From contig NZ_QQWI01000016.1 of the NCBI RefSeq assembly GCF_004125825.1, positions 1 to 50,942 of the forward strand: 50,942 nucleotides of DNA, read 5' to 3'. The position numbers and the translations under genes are program-made. The DNA is from Fusibacter sp. A1. GTDB lineage: Bacteria; Bacillota; Clostridia; Peptostreptococcales; Acidaminobacteraceae. The stretch's first letter is position 1; every line of letters starts with the position of its first letter. A model generated the notes under the pieces. The model was not told the origin of the DNA and made no database searches. It saw only the letters and a list, made by a program, of their open reading frames with translations. This document shows positions 35,831-43,271 of the stretch, one piece after another.

Positions 35831-36754
35831 TTATGCTTTTAATTTACCAATGACTTCCACAAGCAGTTCTTCTGTCTTATCGTTCGGAATCTGACACGTT
35901 CCTGCATTCTTGTGACCACCACCGCCATATTGAAGCATGACCTCACCGATATTCACATCTGAAGAACGGTTGATGATGGATTTCCCAACCGTGAATACGG
36001 TATTTTGTTTTTTAAGGCCCCACATGACTTGAATTGAAATTTGTGTCTCAGGATATAAGGCATATTTGATGAATCTATTTCCTGGAAGTATGGGATCGAC
36101 ATCCCTTAAGTCTACTACAAGTATTTCATCGTAGACCTTCGCATGATTCTGAATCATCTTCTTAAAGTCGTCCTCATATCTGAAATACAGTTCCACACGT
36201 TCCTTCACATCAGGAAGCTCAAGAATCTCATCGATCGTATGGTCTCTGCAGTAGTCTATCAGTTCCATCATCAGTGTATAATTCGATATCCTAAAGGCTC
36301 TAAATCGTCCAAGACCTGTCCTTGCATCCATCAGAAAGCTCAGAAGTTCCCACCCTTTAGGTTCAAGAATATCCTCTTTGGTAAACTGAGCTGAATCGGC
36401 CTTATCTACTGCAAGAAGCATTTCCTGCCAATCCTCCCTGAACTGATGTTTATCTTTATAGTAATCATAAACCACTCTTGCGGCAGAGGGCGCATTGGGA
36501 TCAATGATATGATTTTCAGCGACTTCCTGATTTCTGATTGTTTCGCTTAAATGATGGTCAAATGCAAGGTAAGCACCTGAAACATAGGGCAAGTTCGTCG
36601 TAATATCAAATTCTGTCACCTGAATGATTCCATCCTGCATATCCTTTGGATGAACAAATTTGATATCATCAATTAATCCCATATCCTTAAGCAAGACTGC
36701 GCAAACCAGACCGTCAAAATCACTTCGTGTAATTAGTCTATATTTTCCTTCCAT
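35831..36754 (-). CDS. DHH/DHHA1-domain phosphoesterase, exopolyphosphatase-like
   Basis: A 307-residue protein with the N-terminal motif TRSDFDGLVCAVLL, the DHH motif in YLAFDHHLSE, and the C-terminal DHHA1 glycine motif YGGGGHKNAGTCQI. This group includes NrnA oligoribonucleases, cyclic-dinucleotide phosphodiesterases and exopolyphosphatases. The closest clostridial homologues are usually labelled exopolyphosphatase-related, but the substrate is not certain. The start at 36754 has AAGGAGG six bases upstream. It is monocistronic. Confidence 0.85.
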   Translation of the reverse strand: MEGKYRLITRSDFDGLVCAVLLKDMGLIDDIKFVHPKDMQDGIIQVTEFDITTNLPYVSGAYLAFDHHLSETIRNQEVAENHIIDPNAPSAARVVYDYYKDKHQFREDWQEMLLAVDKADSAQFTKEDILEPKGWELLSFLMDARTGLGRFRAFRISNYTLMMELIDYCRDHTIDEILELPDVKERVELYFRYEDDFKKMIQNHAKVYDEILVVDLRDVDPILPGNRFIKYALYPETQISIQVMWGLKKQNTVFTVGKSIINRSSDVNIGEVMLQYGGGGHKNAGTCQIPNDKTEELLVEVIGKLKA

Positions 36755-36884
36755 GCTAATCCTCCTTGTTCGTTTGAGCATCCTAGCCTTTTAACACTTG
36801 ATAGAACAGTTGCTCCAACCGCTGACTATTTCATATATACCTATTAAATAAGTTAATAATCATAGACTTATTATACTAAAAAAA

Positions 36885-36906
36885 TAGCCCTTATCTCTAA
36901 GGGCTA
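36885..36906 (-). terminator. Intrinsic terminator after the proximal transglutaminase gene
   Basis: A nine-base perfect stem (TAGCCCTTA and complement, loop TCTC) is followed on the minus strand by a T run, 20 bases past the stop. Confidence 0.88.
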
Positions 36907-36926
36907 ACTAAATTTATCACCATACA

Positions 36927-37703
36927 CTAGAAACTTTTCATTTTAACGTGGCTGGTGGTAGTCTTGTATTTGTCATATTTGGCCATCATCTTCGAAAGCT
37001 GCGCATCGACTGTGGAATCAATGATTTTCCACTCGCCGTTCAAATACACTTCATTCCAAGCATGATAGGTGGAGGTATAAGTACTTTCACCTTCAATCAA
37101 TTTTGACTTTATGCCCTGGCTTCGAAGCATTGAAGCCATCAGTGATGAATAATCATAACAGATACCTTTCTTTTCTTCAAGAGTGACATCGATCACAGGT
37201 AAATACCTGCTATAGATAGTCGAGGCTTTATAATAGTCATAGACGATCGACCGGATGATATAGTCGTAAACGGCATCAAACTTCTCCTCATCCGTTTCAA
37301 GATCAGCCATCAGTTCTTTTGCAAGAACGATTGCCTTCATTTCTTCAGCCCAGCTCATATTCTGCACACTTGCAAGATTTACAGCATCTTCATTGACAGT
37401 AACCGTCTTAGAGGCTGATGTGATTTTCTTATATTTATTACTGGAAACATTTTGGTAAATTGCTACTGTGTACAAACCACTGCCCATCTGAAGTGGAAAT
37501 GATTCATCGTTATCGTTGATATTGTAGATGTACTGCTGCGTATCTCTCTTTATGATTATTTTAAACTTAGTATAATCGGTTGTTGTATAATTTATCTTAA
37601 CAATTCCTTCATCGGGCTTGTAATTAATAATGCCATCTGCAAATGCGAAACTTGATAACACGGCAATCATTACTACAAACAGAACTACTAACTTTCGCTT
37701 CAT
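36927..37703 (-). CDS. Secreted transglutaminase-like protein (proximal paralogue)
   Basis: 258 residues with a signal peptide (lysine-rich start, hydrophobic core to about residue 22, cleavage near AFA-DG), so it is exported. Residues 25-115 form a beta-rich N-terminal domain. The C-terminal half is a transglutaminase-like papain fold with the triad C182 (GICYDYSS), H214 (YHAWNEV) and D229 (IIDSTVD). Such proteins may act as peptidases or crosslinkers at the cell surface. The ATG at 37703 has AAGGGG upstream and is preferred to the ATG six codons earlier. It is about half identical by eye to the next gene upstream (37935-38717), and both have their own terminators. Confidence 0.85.
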   Translation of the reverse strand: MKRKLVVLFVVMIAVLSSFAFADGIINYKPDEGIVKINYTTTDYTKFKIIIKRDTQQYIYNINDNDESFPLQMGSGLYTVAIYQNVSSNKYKKITSASKTVTVNEDAVNLASVQNMSWAEEMKAIVLAKELMADLETDEEKFDAVYDYIIRSIVYDYYKASTIYSRYLPVIDVTLEEKKGICYDYSSLMASMLRSQGIKSKLIEGESTYTSTYHAWNEVYLNGEWKIIDSTVDAQLSKMMAKYDKYKTTTSHVKMKSF

Positions 37704-37882
37704 CTTTCTCGCCCCTTTCATGACTTCAATTATTATATATATACCACATTTGATAAAACATAATCATGCTTAACCGCTAAATAGGTCTTTGGACTCACCA
37801 AAGTCCATTGAATCACTCTATGCTTGCAGTCACATTATAACACTAATTCATCGAATGAGCTATCTTTGTGATAGGCAAAAAA

Positions 37883-37899
37883 AAAGCCTTATCGGCTTT
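37883..37899 (-). terminator. Intrinsic terminator after the distal transglutaminase gene
   Basis: A short stem AAAGCC/GGCTTT with a five-base loop is followed on the minus strand by a run of T. It is about 35 bases past the stop. Confidence 0.75.
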
Positions 37900-37934
37900 G
37901 TCAGATAAAATAGCTGAGAGGGTAACTTATCCTT

Positions 37935-38717
37935 TTAAAATGATTTTACTCCAACATAATCGTTGATTGATTTTTCAATCGAGTATCTCGCACTACCTTT
38001 TGACAACTGTGCATCAACGGTAGTATCGATGATCACCCATTTTCCATTGAGATATACTTCATTCCATGCATGATACACGGATGTATAGGTACTTTGACCA
38101 TGGATCATTTTAGTTGGAACACCAACGCTTCTTAACATCGATGCCATCAGTGATGAATAGTCGTAACAAATACCATTGTTGTTCTCAATCGTCAATGTGT
38201 TGTTTGGAATAAATCGACTATCAACAGTAGCTGCCTTTTGATAATCATAAACTACATTATTGATGACGTACTTGTAAATTGCATTGAATTTTTCTTGATC
38301 TGTCATCGTTTCCGTAGTCAATGAATCAGCTAATACAGCTGCGCTAGTATTCTCTTTCCAATTAATGGTTTGAATACTTGCTGTGTAGACTTTCATCATA
38401 TCCACCGTAACAACTGCAGTAGCAGAAGTCACTTTTCGATATTTGTTGCCATCCACACGTTGATAGAGTCCTATTGAGTAATCTCCGCTTCCCATTTGAA
38501 GTGGAAACTCCTCTTGTGAATCATAAAGGTTATAAACATATTGTTCAGTTCCCTTTTTCACTAGAACTTTAAAATCGGAATAATCAGTTGCAGTATAATT
38601 GATGCTTACTGTGCCGATTTCTTCGTTGACCTTGATAATGCCACCATCTGCAAAAGCAACGGCGGACAATGTCATGATAATGAGTGTAAGAGTTAATAAA
38701 GAAATCACTCTTTTCAT
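37935..38717 (-). CDS. Secreted transglutaminase-like protein (riboswitch-linked paralogue)
   Basis: 260 residues with a signal peptide ending near AFADGG, a beta-rich N-terminal domain with TDYSDFKVLVKKGTEQYVYN, and a transglutaminase-like domain with the triad C184, H216 and D231. It shares the same layout and many identical segments with the gene just downstream (ICYDYSSLMASMLRS, YHAWNEVYLNG), so the two arose by tandem duplication. GGGAGAG precedes the ATG. The leader of about 400 bases holds three GEMM-I riboswitches, so expression should respond to cyclic di-GMP. A surface role, such as peptide cleavage or crosslinking, is inferred. Confidence 0.87.
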   Translation of the reverse strand: MKRVISLLTLTLIIMTLSAVAFADGGIIKVNEEIGTVSINYTATDYSDFKVLVKKGTEQYVYNLYDSQEEFPLQMGSGDYSIGLYQRVDGNKYRKVTSATAVVTVDMMKVYTASIQTINWKENTSAAVLADSLTTETMTDQEKFNAIYKYVINNVVYDYQKAATVDSRFIPNNTLTIENNNGICYDYSSLMASMLRSVGVPTKMIHGQSTYTSVYHAWNEVYLNGKWVIIDTTVDAQLSKGSARYSIEKSINDYVGVKSF

Positions 38718-38729
38718 CTAATTCTCTCC

Positions 38730-38803
38730 CTTCGGCACCTGGCTATCTTCATTATGAAGACCCTGTAGTTTTGCGTCCCCACCTCACGATGGGTTTGCCT
38801 TGT
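38730..38803 (-). promoter_or_regulatory. Cyclic di-GMP-I (GEMM) riboswitch, copy 1 (nearest the gene)
   Basis: Read on the minus strand: GGCAAACC, a stem closed by a GUGA tetraloop, GGGACGCAAAACUACAGGG, a short P3 hairpin, and GAUAGCCAGGUGCCGAA. These match the GEMM-I consensus in order (GGCAAACC...ACGCAAA...AGGG...GCC). P3 is short and lacks the 11-nt tetraloop receptor. Its 3' end lies about 12 bases from the start codon, close enough to the ribosome site GGGAGAG to act on translation. Confidence 0.88.
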
Positions 38804-38812
38804 TACATTTGG

Positions 38813-38839
38813 GAAAGAAAAGTAAAAAACTTTTCTTTC
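38813..38839 (-). promoter_or_regulatory. Hairpin between riboswitch copies 2 and 1
   Basis: A ten-base perfect stem (GAAAGAAAAG and CTTTTCTTTC on the minus strand) has the loop TTTTTTA. The left arm plus T run could also pair with CTTTTCT at the 5' edge of copy 2 to make a terminator, so it may be the expression platform of copy 2. Confidence 0.5.
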
Positions 38840-38917
38840 GGCGACTGGCTGCCATATCACACAAGTGACTTAGGCCCTCTAGTTTTGCGCCCCAATCTTT
38901 CAACTGGTTTGCCTTGT
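38836..38917 (-). promoter_or_regulatory. Cyclic di-GMP-I (GEMM) riboswitch, copy 2
   Basis: Minus strand: GGCAAACC, a stem with a GAAA tetraloop (CCAGUU-GAAA-GAUUGG), GGCGCAAAACUAGAGGG, then P3 with the classic 11-nt receptor halves CCUAAG and UAUGG, and GCAGCCAGUCGCCGAAA. This is the most canonical of the three copies, with the tetraloop-receptor pair present. Confidence 0.9.
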
Positions 38918-38984
38918 CGAGAAAAGATCTGATACCTGGTGTGCAAACATGGTCTACACAACCTATTTGGCAATCAAAGTCTTT

Positions 38985-39068
38985 CTCTGGAAACTGGCTG
39001 TCATAGTTCATATGAACCTTAGACCCTATAGCTTTGCGACACTGATTTTCATCAGCTTTGCGATTTAC
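38985..39068 (-). promoter_or_regulatory. Cyclic di-GMP-I (GEMM) riboswitch, copy 3 (promoter-proximal, variant)
   Basis: Minus strand: AUCGCAAAGC, a stem CUGAU-GAAA-AUCAG with a GAAA tetraloop, GUCGCAAAGCUAUAGGGUC, a P3 with receptor-like UCUAAG/UAUGA, and ACAGCCAGUUUCC. The overall GEMM-I order is kept, but the first block has UCGC where the other two copies have AGGC. P1 can form between CUGUAAA and UUUCCAG. Confidence 0.78.
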
Positions 39069-39117
39069 AGAATAATTTTGGTCAATCGAATCGACTTTTG
39101 ACTACCCTCTCAACTAC

Positions 39118-39123
39118 ATTATA
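39118..39123 (-). promoter_or_regulatory. Extended -10 promoter of the riboswitch-transglutaminase transcript
   Basis: TGGTATAAT on the minus strand lies about 50 bases upstream of riboswitch copy 3. No strong -35 box is seen at 17 bases. Confidence 0.55.
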
Positions 39124-39235
39124 CCACCATTTACAACAATACAGTCGTAATTTTGATTACATCTTGATTACAGGGCAGCTACGTTTACAAGTCATATGCT
39201 CTTAAAATCTTTTAGGATTATGTAAACAACAAGCG

Positions 39236-40174
39236 TCATTGGATTTTGTCTTTAACAATATACCTCGGTCTAGCTTTAATCTCGTCATAGATTCTCGAAA
39301 TATACGTCCCAATAATACCAAGCGAAATCATAATCATAGAACCAGTGATCAGAAGGACCAGAATCACTGTTGAGAATCCATCCAATGCGTTCCCGACCAA
39401 GTAATTAGCCAGTGTCTGAATTCCTAAGATGATTGCAAAGAACAAGAAGATAAGCCCGCTGATCATGGTGATATAGAGTGGTTTACTTGTATAAGAGAGA
39501 GTGGCATTCAGTGCCAACATGGCCAGCTTCGCAGTAGAAAAATGACTGACTCCATTTACTCTCTCCTCTACATGAAAAGGATGTTGAACGGTTTTGAACC
39601 CAACCCATTTTACGATACCTCTGATAAACAGGTTTCTTTCATCAAATCGTCTTATTGATTCAACCACCTGTTTGTCCAGTAGCTTGAAATCTGATGAGTT
39701 TCTCATATCTAGATGAGTGACTACGTTTAAGACCCAATAAAATAGTTTTGCAACGGACCTATAAAATAGGGACTCTTTTCCTCTAGTGATTTTTATGCCT
39801 TCCACGATATTCGCATCTTCCTTAATCAGCAGCTCGAGCATAGGTCTTATTTGATCGGGCGGATGCTGCAAATCAGAATCCATAAGCAGATAAAGCTGGG
39901 CATCGATGCTGTCAAGACCTGCAGCAAGAGCGATTTCCTTGCCAAAATTCCTTGCAAACCTTATCGCTTCTGCCTGAGGATACTCCTTTACGATGGACTC
40001 CAGCACCTGCCAGGTATTATCAGTAGAACCGTCATCGACAAACATGAATCGACAATCCACTCGATCTTGTTCAAGTACGCGCACAATCTCCTTAAAATTG
40101 GTTTGCAGCGCTTTTCCTTCATTGTAAACAGGAATAATAATCGCTAGTTCCTTATGCCTATTAACCATATCCAT
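39236..40174 (-). CDS. GT2 polyprenyl-phosphate glycosyltransferase (CsbB/GtrB-like)
   Basis: 312 residues. The GT-A domain shows ELAIIIPVYNEGKAL, FVDDGSTDNTW and LMDSDLQHPPDQI (metal-binding DSD), then SDFKLLDKQV and RGIVKWVGFK. Two C-terminal membrane helices follow (about 230-252 and 265-290). This layout fits enzymes that load a sugar onto undecaprenyl phosphate at the inner face of the membrane. It is the last gene of the YfhO-GtrA-GT2 unit; GGAG lies six bases before the ATG, and the gap from gtrA is nine bases. The sugar cannot be told. Confidence 0.9.
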   Translation of the reverse strand: MDMVNRHKELAIIIPVYNEGKALQTNFKEIVRVLEQDRVDCRFMFVDDGSTDNTWQVLESIVKEYPQAEAIRFARNFGKEIALAAGLDSIDAQLYLLMDSDLQHPPDQIRPMLELLIKEDANIVEGIKITRGKESLFYRSVAKLFYWVLNVVTHLDMRNSSDFKLLDKQVVESIRRFDERNLFIRGIVKWVGFKTVQHPFHVEERVNGVSHFSTAKLAMLALNATLSYTSKPLYITMISGLIFLFFAIILGIQTLANYLVGNALDGFSTVILVLLITGSMIMISLGIIGTYISRIYDEIKARPRYIVKDKIQ

Positions 40175-40183
40175 AGTTGACTC

Positions 40184-40609
40184 CTATTTGTAGATTACAT
40201 TTTTGTAGATCCAAAAATTCCACATCACGATACATGCCATCTTTAAGAGTGGAGATATCAATTCACTGATTCCTAGTATCTCTGTAAAGAATGTCATCAG
40301 TACGATATTGGCGACAACCAGATTGAAAATGAACAGCAGTCCATATTGCACCAATTGCTTCCTAATATCCTTTGTCGACTCAAACGACCACTTTCTATTC
40401 ATTAAAAATACAAACCAGAAAATCACACAATAAACCAGCACACTAGCGATGATATATTGTGCGTTCAACACCTTAATCAGCAGCACATACAAACCGTACT
40501 CGATGAAAAATGCAGAAAATCCAGTAATGAGATATCTTACAAATTGACGTGTGAACAGTTTATCCTTTAAAATTTCTATCTTCTCCATCACATTAACCAG
40601 CAATTTCAT
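40184..40609 (-). CDS. GtrA-family membrane protein (putative lipid-linked sugar flippase)
   Basis: 141 residues with four membrane helices and the family start FVRYLITGFSAFFIEYGLYVLL. The end reads ISPLLKMACIVMWNFWIYKNVIY, typical of GtrA/GtcA. GtrA-like proteins are thought to flip undecaprenyl-phosphate sugars outward. The start at 40609 has GGGG upstream and overlaps the end of the YfhO gene by 17 bases; an ATG seven codons later is also possible. Confidence 0.88.
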   Translation of the reverse strand: MKLLVNVMEKIEILKDKLFTRQFVRYLITGFSAFFIEYGLYVLLIKVLNAQYIIASVLVYCVIFWFVFLMNRKWSFESTKDIRKQLVQYGLLFIFNLVVANIVLMTFFTEILGISELISPLLKMACIVMWNFWIYKNVIYK

Positions 40610-43205
40610 GCTGTCCCCTTTTAGATTTCAGTTCCTTCTGTTCCTTTTGAAAATCCGTTTTCCTTCCTAAAACATAAATTGAAGCCAAGATAAGCAGTGA
40701 TAAAACACTGATCATCAGTCCAGAGACAAAGCCTGCTGAAACATATGAGAATTCAATCTGATGTGTTCCTTCACGCAGTGGTATCGCAATCATCGCATCT
40801 TGATAAGCCATAGGTTCTATTCGGTCACCATCTACTTTTACTTTCCAGCCTTTTTCATAAGGAATCGAAGTATAAAGCAGTCCATCACTGTTGAGTGTCG
40901 CAACTCCAGTAAGCTTTGTCTGGGTAAACTCATCCACTTCGAATGCTTCGTCAATCAAATCGTTTCGGGTGACGGTAAACACCTCATCATCGAATGTGAC
41001 AACATGAATGTCAAAATATCCAGATGCAGAAGCCATTACCTCAAAAGATAACTCAAAGCTTGTTCCCTCTTCCACGATCCCTAAGTCGATGATCACACCT
41101 CGTGGGGTTTGGTGGGTGGTGGAAACTCCATTCATTTTAAGCGTAACCGTTTTCGTTTGGTTAAGCATGTAGATATACATCTGTTTTGTTTGCTGCGCAA
41201 CAAACTCTATTTTCGCTTTTCCTATTTTGGAAGCATCGATATTTTTATAGTGGTATCTTATATCCTCAAGCAGATGCCTATCCATATTTTCATAGGTCTC
41301 ATTCACCGCTTCTACCCCTTTGAAGAATGTCACCTCATTCCCAGTCGCAAGACTCATGAACTGCTCTTGTCTTCTAAATGGGCTGATGTCGGTTGTCGTC
41401 AAGTTGAGGATGTCAGGATTGACCTTAAATCCAAGTGGGAAAGCATACCTGTTCTCGTATACCTCAAGGTCAGTAAACTCGTTAAACTTCGTATAGGCAG
41501 CGTTTGGAATAGGCAAAGCAGCATGCTTTGACAGAAGATACTTTATATTGAACATCGCGTTGATCACTGGTGTGCCTGGCAAATACCTATTTGAGTTTCC
41601 ACCTGGATCGGCAGACATTCCCATTTTCTTTGCAAAGGTGTTCAATTTTGAATTTGCAGTAGATGAGAATTGTGTAATACCCCGATATCCATATAATAAG
41701 GGATCGTTAGCGCTATATTGCTGATACATCTCCAGACGGTAAAACCCAGTATCTTTAGCATATAAATCATCTAGAGCAGCCTGTACTTCGCTATTTTGAA
41801 CAGGATAGTCAGTTCGCCCTGAATTTCCAGCAACCTCTGTCGCATGAAATGCAGACACTGTGATTTCGACTAACAAGACGATCAAAATCATCTTTGCCAT
41901 AAACTTGATAGAAACCTTGTCATGCTTATAAAGGAGAACAATAGAGGCATAAGCAAGCAGAAATGCCGCACTGATGTAAAAAACCTGTGCATCGAATAAT
42001 GTTGTGTAAAGTTTTTCATTAACAATCAGATAAACCATCATGACACCAGTTACTTTTAAAACCGCTTTTACAGGTAGTTCATTTAACTTAGTCATCGCTT
42101 CATATGCGATTGTCAACAGTACAAATGACAGTAGGAAGGAAAATCTAAAAGGCACCTGATTTGGAAAGTGAAATCCATGCCAAACAAAATTCAAATAATT
42201 GATGTTCATACTCAAAATCAAAAATGCAGCAAATGATCCATTGATCACTTTGTTTTTTGTAGGAATTCCTGGAACAAGAAAATAGAAGATCATAAATAGT
42301 AACCCGATCATCGTTATGGAAATGTTCGGCAAACCATCTACGACTGTCGGCTCTACATAGGCAAGCAAATTGTTTAGAATATCAAGTATGGAATGATACA
42401 ATTTAAAGCTAGTTGGATTACCTGATGATAGGCCATATGCACGCTGCATACCTATGAAAATCGGAAGTAAAGTCAACATCGCAGAACCAATTGCCAACAC
42501 CGAGTACATGACTACCTTTGAAATCTTATTGAAGAAATGTGTGATTCCCTTAGACCTATATTTAGTGAAGTAGACCACAAAGGTATAAAGGGCAATGAAC
42601 TCACATACAAAATACGCAATATAAAAGTTGCTGATCAGGCTCAGAGCAAGCGTAAAAACAAATAGTCCGAACTTGCCTTCATCCATCAATCTATGTAATC
42701 CGAGTATAACAAGAGGCAGCAAAGCAACGCAGTCCAGCCACATGATATCCCAGTAATACCCCATTAAAAATCCACTAAAGGCATACATTAGACCGAATAG
42801 GACTATTGACAGATTCTTTGATTTAAATACCCCTCGTAAATACTCCGTAAAGAAGGCACCCGCAAAAGCGATTTTGCCAATCGTAGCAAACAGCATGAAT
42901 TCCCTTAAAAACTCAGCAGGTACAAAAAAGGATAAGAAGTTGAGTGGACTCATCGCATAATAGGCCATCATTACAAAAAAATTAGTTCCAGTCCCTGTAT
43001 TCCAGGAATAGAACAACGATTCGCCATGTTGCAGTTTAAACTGAAGTTCCTGCAATATTGGATAGTACTGGTGCCAACTATCGATGATCATGATCTGATT
43101 TTCCCCGAAAGGGAATAATCCTTCATTCACAAATGCGAACATCATTATTAGAAATGCAACTGAAAAAGTTAGTAAACTGTATCCATAACGCCTTATTAAA
43201 CTCAT
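40593..43205 (-). CDS. YfhO-family membrane glycosyltransferase
   Basis: About 870 residues. There are more than ten membrane helices in the first 480 residues, then an extracytoplasmic domain (about 480-840) and a last helix near 845. The segment FGENQIMIIDSWHQYYPILQEL, followed by YSWNTGTGTNFF, is the YfhO signature; the loop carries the D and H/Q residues expected of a GT-C fold. In Bacillus, YfhO transfers sugars from lipid carriers to teichoic-acid-type polymers outside the membrane. The ATG at 43205 is preferred to the one three codons earlier, which lies inside the AAAGGATGG ribosome site. It is the first gene of the three-gene glycosylation unit. Confidence 0.9.
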   Translation of the reverse strand: MSLIRRYGYSLLTFSVAFLIMMFAFVNEGLFPFGENQIMIIDSWHQYYPILQELQFKLQHGESLFYSWNTGTGTNFFVMMAYYAMSPLNFLSFFVPAEFLREFMLFATIGKIAFAGAFFTEYLRGVFKSKNLSIVLFGLMYAFSGFLMGYYWDIMWLDCVALLPLVILGLHRLMDEGKFGLFVFTLALSLISNFYIAYFVCEFIALYTFVVYFTKYRSKGITHFFNKISKVVMYSVLAIGSAMLTLLPIFIGMQRAYGLSSGNPTSFKLYHSILDILNNLLAYVEPTVVDGLPNISITMIGLLFMIFYFLVPGIPTKNKVINGSFAAFLILSMNINYLNFVWHGFHFPNQVPFRFSFLLSFVLLTIAYEAMTKLNELPVKAVLKVTGVMMVYLIVNEKLYTTLFDAQVFYISAAFLLAYASIVLLYKHDKVSIKFMAKMILIVLLVEITVSAFHATEVAGNSGRTDYPVQNSEVQAALDDLYAKDTGFYRLEMYQQYSANDPLLYGYRGITQFSSTANSKLNTFAKKMGMSADPGGNSNRYLPGTPVINAMFNIKYLLSKHAALPIPNAAYTKFNEFTDLEVYENRYAFPLGFKVNPDILNLTTTDISPFRRQEQFMSLATGNEVTFFKGVEAVNETYENMDRHLLEDIRYHYKNIDASKIGKAKIEFVAQQTKQMYIYMLNQTKTVTLKMNGVSTTHQTPRGVIIDLGIVEEGTSFELSFEVMASASGYFDIHVVTFDDEVFTVTRNDLIDEAFEVDEFTQTKLTGVATLNSDGLLYTSIPYEKGWKVKVDGDRIEPMAYQDAMIAIPLREGTHQIEFSYVSAGFVSGLMISVLSLLILASIYVLGRKTDFQKEQKELKSKRGQHEIAG

Positions 43206-43271
43206 ACATACCATCCTTTGTAAGTTCTATTAGTTCATATATAAATTATACCACTAATCTCTTTCAAAATG

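Noticed and set aside
37722..37934. A fourth riboswitch upstream of the proximal transglutaminase gene
   Set aside because: I searched by eye for GCAAA, ACGCAAA and AGGG blocks on the minus strand and found only a small CTTTGG/CCAAAG hairpin, without the GEMM order.
38784..39011. Minus-strand 75-codon open frame upstream of the transglutaminase gene
   Set aside because: It lies over riboswitch copies 1 and 2 and part of copy 3 and has no ribosome site. The RNA structure explains the sequence better.
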